Shown: positions 1-6,938 of the stretch, one piece after another
How positions within the stretch are numbered: the first letter of the stretch is position 1
How the letters are laid out: each line of letters begins with the position of its first letter
NCBI GenBank assembly: GCA_964370195.1
Contig: CAYJIH010000048.1
Coordinates: 1-11,601, forward strand
Length of the DNA: 11,601 nt
Direction of reading: 5' to 3'
DNA from: JAAYCI01 sp964370195
GTDB taxonomy: Bacteria > Bacillota > Clostridia > Oscillospirales > Ruminococcaceae
Translations under genes and position numbers: made by a program
The notes under the pieces: model-generated
The model's input: the letters and a program-made list of their open reading frames with translations, nothing else
What the model was told of the DNA's origin: nothing
Databases searched by the model: none

Positions 1-134
1 TGCGTGTCCTTTAGAAAAAAGTTTGTCCACTTTTTAAAGTGGCGGGGCTTGGGGCAGCGCCCCAAGGTCTTCAGCCCGCAGTCTGCGCCCCAAGGTCTTT
101 CCTCTACCTGGTGCAATGACTTTTTTAACACGCA
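1..134. repeat. Possible inverted-repeat-bounded intergenic element
   Basis: TGCGTGT at 1-7 is the exact complement of ACACGCA at 128-134. The similarity continues inward imperfectly (TTTAGAAAAAAG against CTTTTTTAA), giving ends like those of a small non-coding repeat element. Inside are CCACTTT/AAAGTGG (27-42), CTTGGGGC/GCCCCAAG (48-66) and a direct repeat. No protein is encoded. The window edge coincides with the left end, so its true boundary is unknown. Confidence 0.35.
57..99. repeat. 15-bp direct repeat, two copies 28 bp apart
   Basis: GCGCCCCAAGGTCTT occurs at 57-71 and again exactly at 85-99. The first copy also forms the right arm of the CTTGGGGC/GCCCCAAG hairpin. It looks like an internal duplication within an intergenic repeat. 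Confidence 0.6.
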
Positions 135-167
135 GAGTATCCCCCAGCTAAAGCTGGGGGATACTCT
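134..167. terminator. Perfect 16-bp inverted repeat downstream of ptsI, possible operon terminator
   Basis: AGAGTATCCCCCAGCT (134-149) and its exact complement (152-167) make a GC-rich hairpin about 100 bases after the ptsI stop. It lies where the mtl operon should terminate. There is no clear T run right after the stem on either strand, so it is an atypical terminator. It could equally be the end hairpin of a decayed mobile element or a dispersed palindrome. Confidence 0.4.
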
Positions 168-196
168 TTCAGAATAAAAACGAGATGCGGGTTCTT

Positions 197-214
197 AAAA
201 GGAAAACCCCTTTT
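197..214 (-). terminator. Weak hairpin just after ptsI
   Basis: On the minus strand AAAAGG and CCTTTT pair around a 6-base loop, and the descending arm doubles as a short T run. It is A/T-rich and weak. It may help terminate the operon together with the stronger palindrome at 134-167. Confidence 0.25.
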
Positions 215-269
215 ATAGCGCATATTCATAGTGCGCCACGATCATTGTATCGATTGCCTGTGCCTGTGT

Positions 270-1889
270 TTATGTTAAACTTAAAGTTTTACGGCAAGGC
301 AAAATGGCAGAGGGAATCACCGACAATTCATCAATTCCCACTTTATCAAAGAATTCATACAATTCAGTATCTGCCCCAAGTTCACCGCAAATACCCACCC
401 AAATACCGTTTTCATGTGCATTATTAGCCGTCATTTCAATTAGGCGAAGCACGGCTTCGTGATGCGTATTGCAAAAGGTATCTAAGTCTTCGTTTTGCCT
501 ATCCACTGCCAAGGTATACTGGGTCAAATCATTTGTACCGATGCTGAAAAAGTCTACCTCTTTTGCCAATATATCGCTAATCAATGCCGCAGCCGGTGTT
601 TCAATCATAATGCCCAGCGGCACATCTGCATGAAAAAGCACATTTTCTTCGCGCAGTTCTTGCTTTACTTCTTCGATTATTTCTTTGGCCTGCGTAATTT
701 CAAACAGTGATGCAACCATGGGCAACATGATGTGGATATTTCCAAAGGCAGAAGCCCTATACAATGCCCGAAGCTGGGTTTTAAAAATATTGGGCTGTGT
801 GAGGCAAATACGTAGCGCACGCATGCCCATGGCCGGGTTTTCCTCTTTCGGGAGCTTAAAATAATCGGCTTGTTTATCGGCCCCAATATCAAGCGTGCGA
901 ATGATAACCGGTTTTCCGTCCATTTTTTCAGCCACAGTTTTGTATGCCTTTAGCTGGGTTTCTTCGCTTGGAAAGTCGTTGCTTTCCAAATACAAAAATT
1001 CACTGCGGAACAAACCTATACCCTCTGCATCATTTTCCAAAACAGCTTGCACATCAGAAACAGCACCGATATTGGCATATAATTTTACTTCTCTACCATG
1101 TCTTGTTAAGGTTTTTCGGCCTATAAACGCCTTCAATTTTTGGCGTTCTTCCTCTAGGTCTTTCTTTTTCTCTTCTTTTTCCTTAAGCACATCATCGCTT
1201 GGCTCTACAATTACCTCGCCTGTTTCTCCATCAATAATTACAAGCTTTCCCTCATCACTTTCGCGCAATTGGTTGCCAAGGCCAATCACAGCCGGGATGG
1301 ATAAGGTTCTTGCGAAAATGGCCGTATGGGAATTTTTGCTGCCTTGTGCCGTTGCAAGGCCCAGCACCGTCTCACGCTCAAAGGTGGCTGTTTCGCTAGG
1401 CGTAAAATCATCTGCACTTAGAACGGAAGGGCTCCCCTCGGCCCCTTGTTCACTTTGCACGCCCAGTAAAAGCTCCATCACTCTGCGTGATACATCGTGC
1501 ACATCTGTTGCCCGTGCTTGCATATACTCGTCGTCCATTTCGGAAAACATTTGTGCAAACTCTTTGGCCACTTCACTTACAGCATATTCGGCACACACAA
1601 GGTTGTCTTCGATATGGCTTACAATCGTATCGTGATAATCCAAATCTTCCAGCATCATTTGGTGGATGCGAAACAATAACGAATTTTCGGCCCCAAGACG
1701 CTCTTCTGTGATATCCGCAATTTGCCCAAGCTGAAAAATAGCAATGGCACGAGCGTTCTCAAAACGCGCCACTTCCTCTTCCGCATTCGTAATCGGAAGT
1801 TTTTCAATGAGCAGCTGTTTTTGTGTTACAAAGTGCAAAGGCCCAATGGCGATACCTTGTGATACACCGGTTCCTTTAAAAATACGCAT
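270..1889 (-). CDS. ptsI: Phosphoenolpyruvate-protein phosphotransferase (PTS Enzyme I)
   Basis: Cytoplasmic Enzyme I takes phosphate from PEP and passes it to HPr, the first step of every sugar PTS. Order of domains in the 539-aa product: N-terminal and HPr-binding helical domain (about 1-150), swivelling phosphohistidine domain with active His188 in GSKNSHTAIFAR, then the PEP-binding barrel. The barrel shows EGIGLFRSEF (Arg295), IIRTLDIGADK (Arg331), NPAMGMRALR, SIGTNDLTQYTLAVDR (449-464) and the catalytic Cys501 in GICGELGAD. All expected active residues are present. The C-terminus is about 30 residues shorter than the 570-575 aa enteric and Bacillus enzymes, but about 540 aa is usual for clostridial EI, so I do not call it truncated. 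The start at 1889 is preceded by a purine-rich AGAGGGGAA. It is the last gene of the mannitol operon, 38 bp after the dehydrogenase gene. Finding EI inside a sugar-specific operon suggests a dedicated relay, or that this is the genome's only PTS. Confidence 0.96.
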   Translation of the reverse strand: MRIFKGTGVSQGIAIGPLHFVTQKQLLIEKLPITNAEEEVARFENARAIAIFQLGQIADITEERLGAENSLLFRIHQMMLEDLDYHDTIVSHIEDNLVCAEYAVSEVAKEFAQMFSEMDDEYMQARATDVHDVSRRVMELLLGVQSEQGAEGSPSVLSADDFTPSETATFERETVLGLATAQGSKNSHTAIFARTLSIPAVIGLGNQLRESDEGKLVIIDGETGEVIVEPSDDVLKEKEEKKKDLEEERQKLKAFIGRKTLTRHGREVKLYANIGAVSDVQAVLENDAEGIGLFRSEFLYLESNDFPSEETQLKAYKTVAEKMDGKPVIIRTLDIGADKQADYFKLPKEENPAMGMRALRICLTQPNIFKTQLRALYRASAFGNIHIMLPMVASLFEITQAKEIIEEVKQELREENVLFHADVPLGIMIETPAAALISDILAKEVDFFSIGTNDLTQYTLAVDRQNEDLDTFCNTHHEAVLRLIEMTANNAHENGIWVGICGELGADTELYEFFDKVGIDELSVIPSAILPCRKTLSLT

Positions 1890-1927
1890 AAGTTCCCCTC
1901 TTTCCCAGATTATACAAAATGGCCGTT

Positions 1928-3190
1928 TTAAATTACGTTAAAATGCTCTAATAACACACGCTCTGCTTCACCGCTCCAAAGGCCGTTGCTTTTCTTTGTG
2001 CTCTCGGCCAATTTTGCAAACAACGGGTCTGTTTTTCCCAATTCCTCAAAATCATCAATGGCGGTTAGGGGCAAATCAAACTGTGTATAACTTAAAATTT
2101 TCCCCGCACGAATTTCCGGCAAAATAGACGTGGTATGGGCAACGGCATCCAAACCACAAATATGGCTTACCATCATGGCTGTGTGCAGTTTCTTTTCTTC
2201 TGCCAGTTTTATGGCCTCTTTCAAATCGTCGGTGTTGCCACCGGTGCTGCCCAAAATATGTGTGGATGTATAATGGCAGTTATACAAGTTGATTTCGGCA
2301 GTAAAATCCGCATTGGAAGGGCCTGCAAAAAAGTTCATGCAACCGTCAAATGCCATGAGTTTATCGCCCATTTCGCACAATTCCTTAATGGGAGCATACA
2401 CAAATACATCGTGATATCCTTCGCCACCACTCAGCTCCATCAGCTCTTTATACACATCAGTGGAATGGTTTGGGTTCACATACAAAAGTTCCACACCATT
2501 TTCCTTTGCAAATTCCGGTGTGATTAGCTCTTTCGCGCGGCGAATGCGGTTGTCATCAATATCGGTTACCACCACTCGTTTTGGGCGGTTTCCGGCAACA
2601 AGCGGATACTCGATGGCACCAAATCCCATCGGGCCACAGCCGCCTAAAATAAGCACATTGCCGCCTTCTTTAATGCCCATGGCATGGTCGTAGTTTTGTT
2701 TGTTTGTGTGGTACATGATGTTATACCCACCAATAATGCAGCTCATCGGCTCGCCCAGTGAAGCATCAAAATAACTGTCGCCGTCGTAATGCAGCAAGCA
2801 GCCCAGCTCCATCACCTCTTGTGGAATGACACAATATGTGGCCGCACCACCAAAAAATTCATAAGAATAACCCGGCGAATCAAGCTTCCCTTGATAATTT
2901 AGCGCCGGTTGTAGTGCATATTTTTCGCCCACTTTAAATTCATGCTGCCATTTTTTTCCTACTTTTACAATATCACCGGAAAACTCGTGCCCCACAATAA
3001 TTGGGTTTGTATCTACATTTTGTGGGCAACGTTTATGTGCTTTTCCTTGCTTTAACAATTTATATGTAGACATACAAATGCTATCGCTGATAATTTTTAC
3101 CAAAATTTCATCATCTTTAATTTCCGGAAGGGTAAATTCTTCTACTCGTAAATCATCTGCCCCATATAAGCGTACGGCTCTTGTTTGCAT
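1928..3190 (-). CDS. SorE-type medium-chain zinc dehydrogenase (L-sorbose-1-phosphate reductase family), probable hexitol-phosphate dehydrogenase
   Basis: A 420-aa medium-chain dehydrogenase/reductase resembling SorE, which interconverts L-sorbose-1-P and D-glucitol-6-P. Visible: likely catalytic zinc ligands Cys39 (DSICMST), His68-Glu69 (GHEF) and Glu147 (GEPMSC). The four-cysteine structural zinc lobe of classical alcohol dehydrogenases is absent. The Rossmann nucleotide loop is LGGCGPMG (182-189), followed by an acidic TDID at 209-212, which favours NAD(H), though this is not decisive. The SorE family call rests on recognised similarity along the length, for example the TRAVRLYG start, NPIIVGHEF, VGKKWQHEF, FFAGP and STGGNTDD segments. 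The gene lies where a mannitol operon normally has mtlD, directly after a FruK-type kinase. I infer that it oxidises mannitol-1-P, most likely at C2 to fructose-1-P; oxidation at C5 to fructose-6-P cannot be excluded. The start at 3190 has a GGAGGAG site 7 bases upstream. No gene symbol is given because the substrate is inferred. Confidence 0.88.
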   Translation of the reverse strand: MQTRAVRLYGADDLRVEEFTLPEIKDDEILVKIISDSICMSTYKLLKQGKAHKRCPQNVDTNPIIVGHEFSGDIVKVGKKWQHEFKVGEKYALQPALNYQGKLDSPGYSYEFFGGAATYCVIPQEVMELGCLLHYDGDSYFDASLGEPMSCIIGGYNIMYHTNKQNYDHAMGIKEGGNVLILGGCGPMGFGAIEYPLVAGNRPKRVVVTDIDDNRIRRAKELITPEFAKENGVELLYVNPNHSTDVYKELMELSGGEGYHDVFVYAPIKELCEMGDKLMAFDGCMNFFAGPSNADFTAEINLYNCHYTSTHILGSTGGNTDDLKEAIKLAEEKKLHTAMMVSHICGLDAVAHTTSILPEIRAGKILSYTQFDLPLTAIDDFEELGKTDPLFAKLAESTKKSNGLWSGEAERVLLEHFNVI

Positions 3191-3232
3191 ACTGTAGCTC
3201 CTCCGTTTTCTTGTTCCGGGGATGTGTACCCC

Positions 3233-4162
3233 TTACCATAGTTTCTGTAATACAACTTGTTTTTTCAGTTCGTTTACAACTTCAATACTGGGTGGCGCAG
3301 TGCCTTTTGTTGTAACGGCACCGGCACTGCAGGCAATGGCCAAAGCTGCCGCTTGCTCGAATGTAAAGCACTGGTTTGTGGCATATGCAAAAGCGGCCGC
3401 CATGCTGTCTCCGGCGCCTACCGTAGAAAGCGCTGAAACCTTCAGGCCCTCTGCAGCATACGCCTCGTCTTTTCGTACAAACACTGCTCCATCTGCGCCC
3501 ATCGAAAGCACCACCATTTGGATACCGTCTTGTGTTAAATTTTTACACAAAGCAATCAACTCATCGCGTGTGGCCTCTTTTTTGCCACAGTAACGCAAAA
3601 GTTCTTCTTTGTTTGGTTTGATGCAATTCGGTTTTGCTTCAAGCGCCAGTTTAAATGCTTCGCCATCTGCATCCAAAAACACTTTGGAACTGGTTTCTTT
3701 CAAAGCTTCTATCGTTGTTTTGTAAAAATCTGCAGATGCGTTTTTATGCATACTGCCCGCCAAAACAAACAAACTTTCTTTGCCGGCATACGACAACAGC
3801 CTCTCTAAAAGCTGCTGTTCTTCCGCTTTGGAAACGGTTATGCCCGCTTCATTAATTTCGGTAATCCCATTCACTTCATCCTGTATTTTCAAGTTGGTGC
3901 GTGTGCTGCCAGCCACTTGAAGAAAATCATTTTCACAGGATATTTTAACAAGCTCACCCTTAAAAAAATCGGCATTGTCGGCCCCAATAAACCCGGTAGC
4001 CACCGTATGCCCACCTAGCATCGACACCACTTTTGAAACATTGATCCCCTTGCCACCAGCGTCCACCTCAAAACTTTTTACACGATTAAGCCCACCGGGG
4101 ACAAGAGGATCGATATAAGAGGTTTTGTCGATGGCGGGGTTCAATGTTACGGTGATAATCAT
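3233..4162 (-). CDS. fruK: 1-phosphofructokinase (FruK/LacC subfamily of the PfkB sugar kinases)
   Basis: A 309-aa ATP-dependent sugar-phosphate kinase of the PfkB/ribokinase superfamily. Signatures in order: TLNPAID at 6-12, AGGKGIN at 35-41 (substrate-binding glycine motif), TNLKI at 89-93, LAGSM at 134-138, KPNKEEL at 182-188, and STVGAGDSM at 246-254 with catalytic base Asp252. The TLNPAID start and TNLKI belong to the hexose-monophosphate kinases (FruK on fructose-1-P, LacC on tagatose-6-P) rather than to free-sugar kinases. No galactose or tagatose genes are nearby, so fructose-1-P is the likelier substrate, giving fructose-1,6-bisphosphate. A FruK is not expected in a standard mannitol operon, where fructose-6-P goes to housekeeping Pfk. 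Together with the SorE-type dehydrogenase downstream it suggests fructose-1-P is the intermediate. Its ATG overlaps the mtlF stop as ATGA, implying translational coupling; GGAGG lies 6 bases upstream. Confidence 0.9.
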   Translation of the reverse strand: MIITVTLNPAIDKTSYIDPLVPGGLNRVKSFEVDAGGKGINVSKVVSMLGGHTVATGFIGADNADFFKGELVKISCENDFLQVAGSTRTNLKIQDEVNGITEINEAGITVSKAEEQQLLERLLSYAGKESLFVLAGSMHKNASADFYKTTIEALKETSSKVFLDADGEAFKLALEAKPNCIKPNKEELLRYCGKKEATRDELIALCKNLTQDGIQMVVLSMGADGAVFVRKDEAYAAEGLKVSALSTVGAGDSMAAAFAYATNQCFTFEQAAALAIACSAGAVTTKGTAPPSIEVVNELKKQVVLQKLW

Positions 4163-4584
4163 GCGTTGCCTCCGGTAAACACTTCAATGATGCGCTCTTT
4201 GCTATTTGCCTCTACAAGGCGAATCACATCTTCTTCTTCTTCTAGCACATCCACAATATTTTCTAAAATTTCCAAGTGTTCTTCGCCCAAAGCGGCAATG
4301 CCCACCACCAATTTCACAAGCACACCGTTCCAATCAATCCCTTGTGGATACGTAATAACGCTGATGCCTGTTTTTTTAATGTACTGCTTGTATTCTTTTT
4401 CACCATGCGGAATGGCAATGGCATTGCCAATGGCTGTGGAAAAGTGGTTGTCTCGTGCCAGCATGCCTTCAATATACTCATTGTCGGCATAGCCTGCCTC
4501 AACTAGCAAACGGCCGCAACGCTCAATGGCAGCATCCTTGTCTTCACTCGATTGTCCTAAAATAATGTCTTCTTTTCGTAACAT
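4159..4584 (-). CDS. mtlF: PTS mannitol-specific EIIA component
   Basis: A 141-aa soluble EIIA of the mannitol/fructose class. It accepts phosphate from HPr and passes it to the EIIB domain of MtlA. The phosphorylated residue is His60 in the IAIPHGE motif; the second conserved histidine of the family is probably His47 in ARDNHFST. The start resembles other MtlF proteins (LRKEDIILGQ) and the length is normal for a stand-alone EIIA. As in most Bacillota, EIIA is a separate protein, unlike the fused EIICBA of E. coli. AAGGAG lies 7 bases before the ATG. The stop overlaps the start of the fruK-type gene by four bases. It follows mtlR with a 22-bp gap, matching the mtlA-mtlR-mtlF order of Gram-positive mannitol operons but with an HPr gene inserted. 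Confidence 0.95.
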   Translation of the reverse strand: MLRKEDIILGQSSEDKDAAIERCGRLLVEAGYADNEYIEGMLARDNHFSTAIGNAIAIPHGEKEYKQYIKKTGISVITYPQGIDWNGVLVKLVVGIAALGEEHLEILENIVDVLEEEEDVIRLVEANSKERIIEVFTGGNA

Positions 4585-4606
4585 GTTTTCGCTCCTTTTC
4601 TATGCA

Positions 4607-6634
4607 TTATTTGAATAAATGAGAAAAATATAACGCGAGATGATTTTGCAAAATCATTTGCAACTTTGAAAAAACAGCTTGTTCGTCTCCATTTTGCACC
4701 GCTTGTAAAAATGCTGTTTCTTCGATTAAGGCCACACTAATTTGCCCGATTGCCTGCTTGATTTCGGCACTTGCTGTGTTTGGCATTAAAATGACAAGAC
4801 ATGTTTTGGCTGTTTCTTTGGCACTGTTTTCAATGCATTGCCCGCCGAAATACAGAAGAGCTACAAGTGGCTGTGAAACACCAGCTGTGATGCAATGTAG
4901 CAGCAATAAGTCCAGGCTTTCTATCATTTGCGAGGACATTTCCTCGCGTGCCATTAAATCTTTGTAAATCTCTTCGCCGGCTTGTGTGCTGCCAGCAAAG
5001 CGGAGCCCGGCATATTTCGCCACGTCGTCTACCGTGCGCACATCGCGCACAACCAGCTTTTGAAATTGTTTTAGCACCGCGGCCACTTCTTGCAAATGCA
5101 CGGTGGCATTGTCGATATTTACGGCAAGCCCTGTATCAAAATCTGTCGTATCATCTGCTATTTCACTGCCAACGTTTTCTATAAATGTGCGAATGGTCTC
5201 ATAGTCTTTTTGGGTTAAAATCGGGTTGACGTGAACCACCGGTTTGCCGTTTGCTTCTAAGGGAATGGTGGAGATGATAAAATCGTTTTTCTCCCACTGT
5301 TCTTTGCTTTTGTAATCACTAATTTCCGTGATTACTTCACTGGAAAATCGCTTTTTCACTTGGCTGTTCAGCATGTACGACACACCAATGCCACCAATGC
5401 ACACAATGCCCACATGCAGTTTTCTTTTGGGCAATTTTCTGCCCATTTGCATCACAGCCGCGCCAAAATGTGCACTTAAACAAACAATTTCGCTTTCGGG
5501 CACTTCTTTTAAAAATTCTTCTTCCAGCAATTTTGCCGCCTGTGCGGTGCGGCTGTAAATATCGGGATATTCTTGTTTGATTTGTCCGTTGAGCGGATCG
5601 ATGATTTCGTACCCATTCTTGATGCGTTCAATGGCCGACCACAGATGGATGCTTAATCCGCGCACAAACTCTTCGTCGTTTTTTAAAGTAGGTGCAAGAC
5701 GTTCATCAAAGCGCTCAATCAGTAAAAAGGTAAGGCCGCGCACATGGTTAAATACAGCGATCTCTTCTTCTTCACTCAAAGGGTTTTTTTGCTTCGCCCT
5801 CGCTGAAACAAGCCCTTTCACAACGCGCTCCACTTCGGCATCACACAGCTCGATATCAAACTTTTTCTGCATTTCTGTGGCTATTTTTTTAGCCAATTGC
5901 CACAGCACACCATTTTTGGGAACATCATTTTGTGCTTGCACATACTGTTGTTTTTGTAGCCGCACCACCTGCACACAAAGGCGATACTCTAAAATGCTAA
6001 ATGAATCCGGTGTAATCCAATCCAGTTGAATGGACATGGACGAAAGAATGGCGTGCACATCACAGCGTATACTCTCGCCCAAAAACTGATATTTACAAGC
6101 AAGAATGTCTGTTTGTGCCTGCATTTTTGATAAGTAAAACACCAGTGCCTTGCGGATGTTTTTTTCAAGGCCGTGCACGGCAATGCCCATGCCTTTTTTC
6201 CGAAGCAATTCCACCTCAAACTTTTCAAATTCTTCTTCAAGCTTATCTAAGTCTAAACTTAAAGTAGCTTCACTCACTTCTAGCATAGACGCATAATAGT
6301 ACAACTTTTGAAAATCCACATTATCCAAAAGAGCAAGGGCAAATGTTCTGCGTCTATCCTCCTTGCTTAGGGAAGAAAGCGAGCCAACCGAATCAATTTC
6401 GTTTGCAAAAAGCTTGCGCTTTTCGGCATCACCCACAAGGTACAACCCTTCTTTAACACTGGTTTCTAGCCGTAATTCGTATTTTTCAAGGAAGGCATCT
6501 ATATGTTCCAGCTCACGAAACACCGTGCGTCTGCTCACATTTAGTGTTGTTGCAAATTCATTCACACTCACCGGCTCTTCTTTGTTTAACAATATTTGAA
6601 ATATCTTAACAAGCCGCTGCGATATAATTTGCAT
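4607..6634 (-). CDS. mtlR: Mannitol operon transcriptional activator MtlR (HTH-PRD-PRD-EIIB-EIIA)
   Basis: A 675-aa PTS-controlled activator. Domains: DNA-binding HTH (about 8-45, core VSVNEFATTLNVSRRTVFRE), a second HTH-like segment (about 100-136), PRD1 (about 185-285), PRD2 (about 290-400), a GatB/MtlA-type EIIB domain (about 405-490) and a C-terminal EIIA-like domain (about 515-670). The phosphorylation sites known from B. subtilis MtlR have counterparts: PRD2 His330 (SIHLWSAIERIK) and His389 (SAHFGAAV), EIIB Cys412 (VCIGGIGVSYM) and EIIA-like His580 (LLLHCITAG). By family knowledge, EI/HPr phosphorylation of PRD2 activates, while phosphorylation of the EIIB and EIIA domains by the mannitol transporter inactivates until mannitol drains phosphate away. 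An AGGAGG site lies 6 bases before the ATG. Because the gene lies inside the operon, it should control its own expression. A likely operator is at 8471-8493. Confidence 0.93.
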   Translation of the reverse strand: MQIISQRLVKIFQILLNKEEPVSVNEFATTLNVSRRTVFRELEHIDAFLEKYELRLETSVKEGLYLVGDAEKRKLFANEIDSVGSLSSLSKEDRRRTFALALLDNVDFQKLYYYASMLEVSEATLSLDLDKLEEEFEKFEVELLRKKGMGIAVHGLEKNIRKALVFYLSKMQAQTDILACKYQFLGESIRCDVHAILSSMSIQLDWITPDSFSILEYRLCVQVVRLQKQQYVQAQNDVPKNGVLWQLAKKIATEMQKKFDIELCDAEVERVVKGLVSARAKQKNPLSEEEEIAVFNHVRGLTFLLIERFDERLAPTLKNDEEFVRGLSIHLWSAIERIKNGYEIIDPLNGQIKQEYPDIYSRTAQAAKLLEEEFLKEVPESEIVCLSAHFGAAVMQMGRKLPKRKLHVGIVCIGGIGVSYMLNSQVKKRFSSEVITEISDYKSKEQWEKNDFIISTIPLEANGKPVVHVNPILTQKDYETIRTFIENVGSEIADDTTDFDTGLAVNIDNATVHLQEVAAVLKQFQKLVVRDVRTVDDVAKYAGLRFAGSTQAGEEIYKDLMAREEMSSQMIESLDLLLLHCITAGVSQPLVALLYFGGQCIENSAKETAKTCLVILMPNTASAEIKQAIGQISVALIEETAFLQAVQNGDEQAVFSKLQMILQNHLALYFSHLFK

Positions 6635-6663
6635 AGGTGCCCTCCTGTAGCTGTAACGATTGC

Positions 6664-6921
6664 TTATAGATTCTCTTCCATAAACGCTTGTGCCGCCGCA
6701 ATGGCTTCCGCTTCGTCTTCGCCCTCTATTGTAAACACAATTTCTTCACCTTTTTTTGCAGCCAATTTCATCACAGCAAACAGTTTTTTTGCGTCTGCTG
6801 TTTTTTCGCCTTTTTGAATGGTGATGGTGGCACTAAATTTTTGCATTTCGGCCACAAGCAGGCCAGCCGGCCGTGCGTGAATGCCTTGTTCATCTGTTAA
6901 AATGTATGTAAATGTTTTCAT
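6664..6921 (-). CDS. HPr-family phosphocarrier protein lacking the regulatory serine
   Basis: An 85-aa HPr that carries phosphate from EI to EIIA and to PRD regulators. The active site His15 is in GIHARPAG (13-20) with Arg17 intact. Aligned to B. subtilis HPr by eye without gaps, the segment around the regulatory Ser46 (KSIMGVMSLG) reads KKLFAVMKLA here, so position 46 is Lys. HPr kinase/phosphorylase should therefore not act on it, and it cannot serve as the P-Ser CcpA co-repressor. It is not Crh, which has the opposite pattern (serine kept, His15 lost). AAGGAG lies 7 bases before the ATG. It sits 17 bp downstream of mtlA and 29 bp upstream of mtlR, so it is expressed with the mannitol transporter and supplies it with phosphate. 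Similar serine-less HPr paralogues occur in Clostridia, so the variant is not unique. I leave the symbol blank because the main ptsH may lie elsewhere. Confidence 0.94.
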   Translation of the reverse strand: MKTFTYILTDEQGIHARPAGLLVAEMQKFSATITIQKGEKTADAKKLFAVMKLAAKKGEEIVFTIEGEDEAEAIAAAQAFMEENL

Positions 6922-6938
6922 GTTGGTGCTCCTTCTTT

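Noticed and set aside
134..167. CRISPR repeat (GC-rich palindrome resembling a CRISPR stem)
   Set aside because: It occurs once in the window with no spacer-repeat periodicity and no cas genes.
270..330. ptsI appears shorter than the 570-575 aa Enzyme I of enteric bacteria and Bacillus, suggesting a C-terminal truncation
   Set aside because: Clostridial EI proteins of about 540 aa are common, the catalytic Cys501 and the PSAILPCRK end are intact, and reading past the stop gives no recognisable EI tail.
895..1635. Long plus-strand open frame opposite ptsI (246 codons)
   Set aside because: It is antisense to a clearly real EI gene, is serine- and phenylalanine-rich as expected for a shadow frame, and has no recognisable domain.
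1928..3190. Classical MtlD mannitol-1-phosphate 5-dehydrogenase
   Set aside because: MtlD belongs to the polyol-specific long-chain family without zinc; this protein has the zinc-ligand and Rossmann pattern of the medium-chain family.
3233..4162. LacC tagatose-6-phosphate kinase
   Set aside because: The subfamily motifs allow it, but there are no lac, gat or tagatose genes nearby; the mannitol context favours fructose-1-P.
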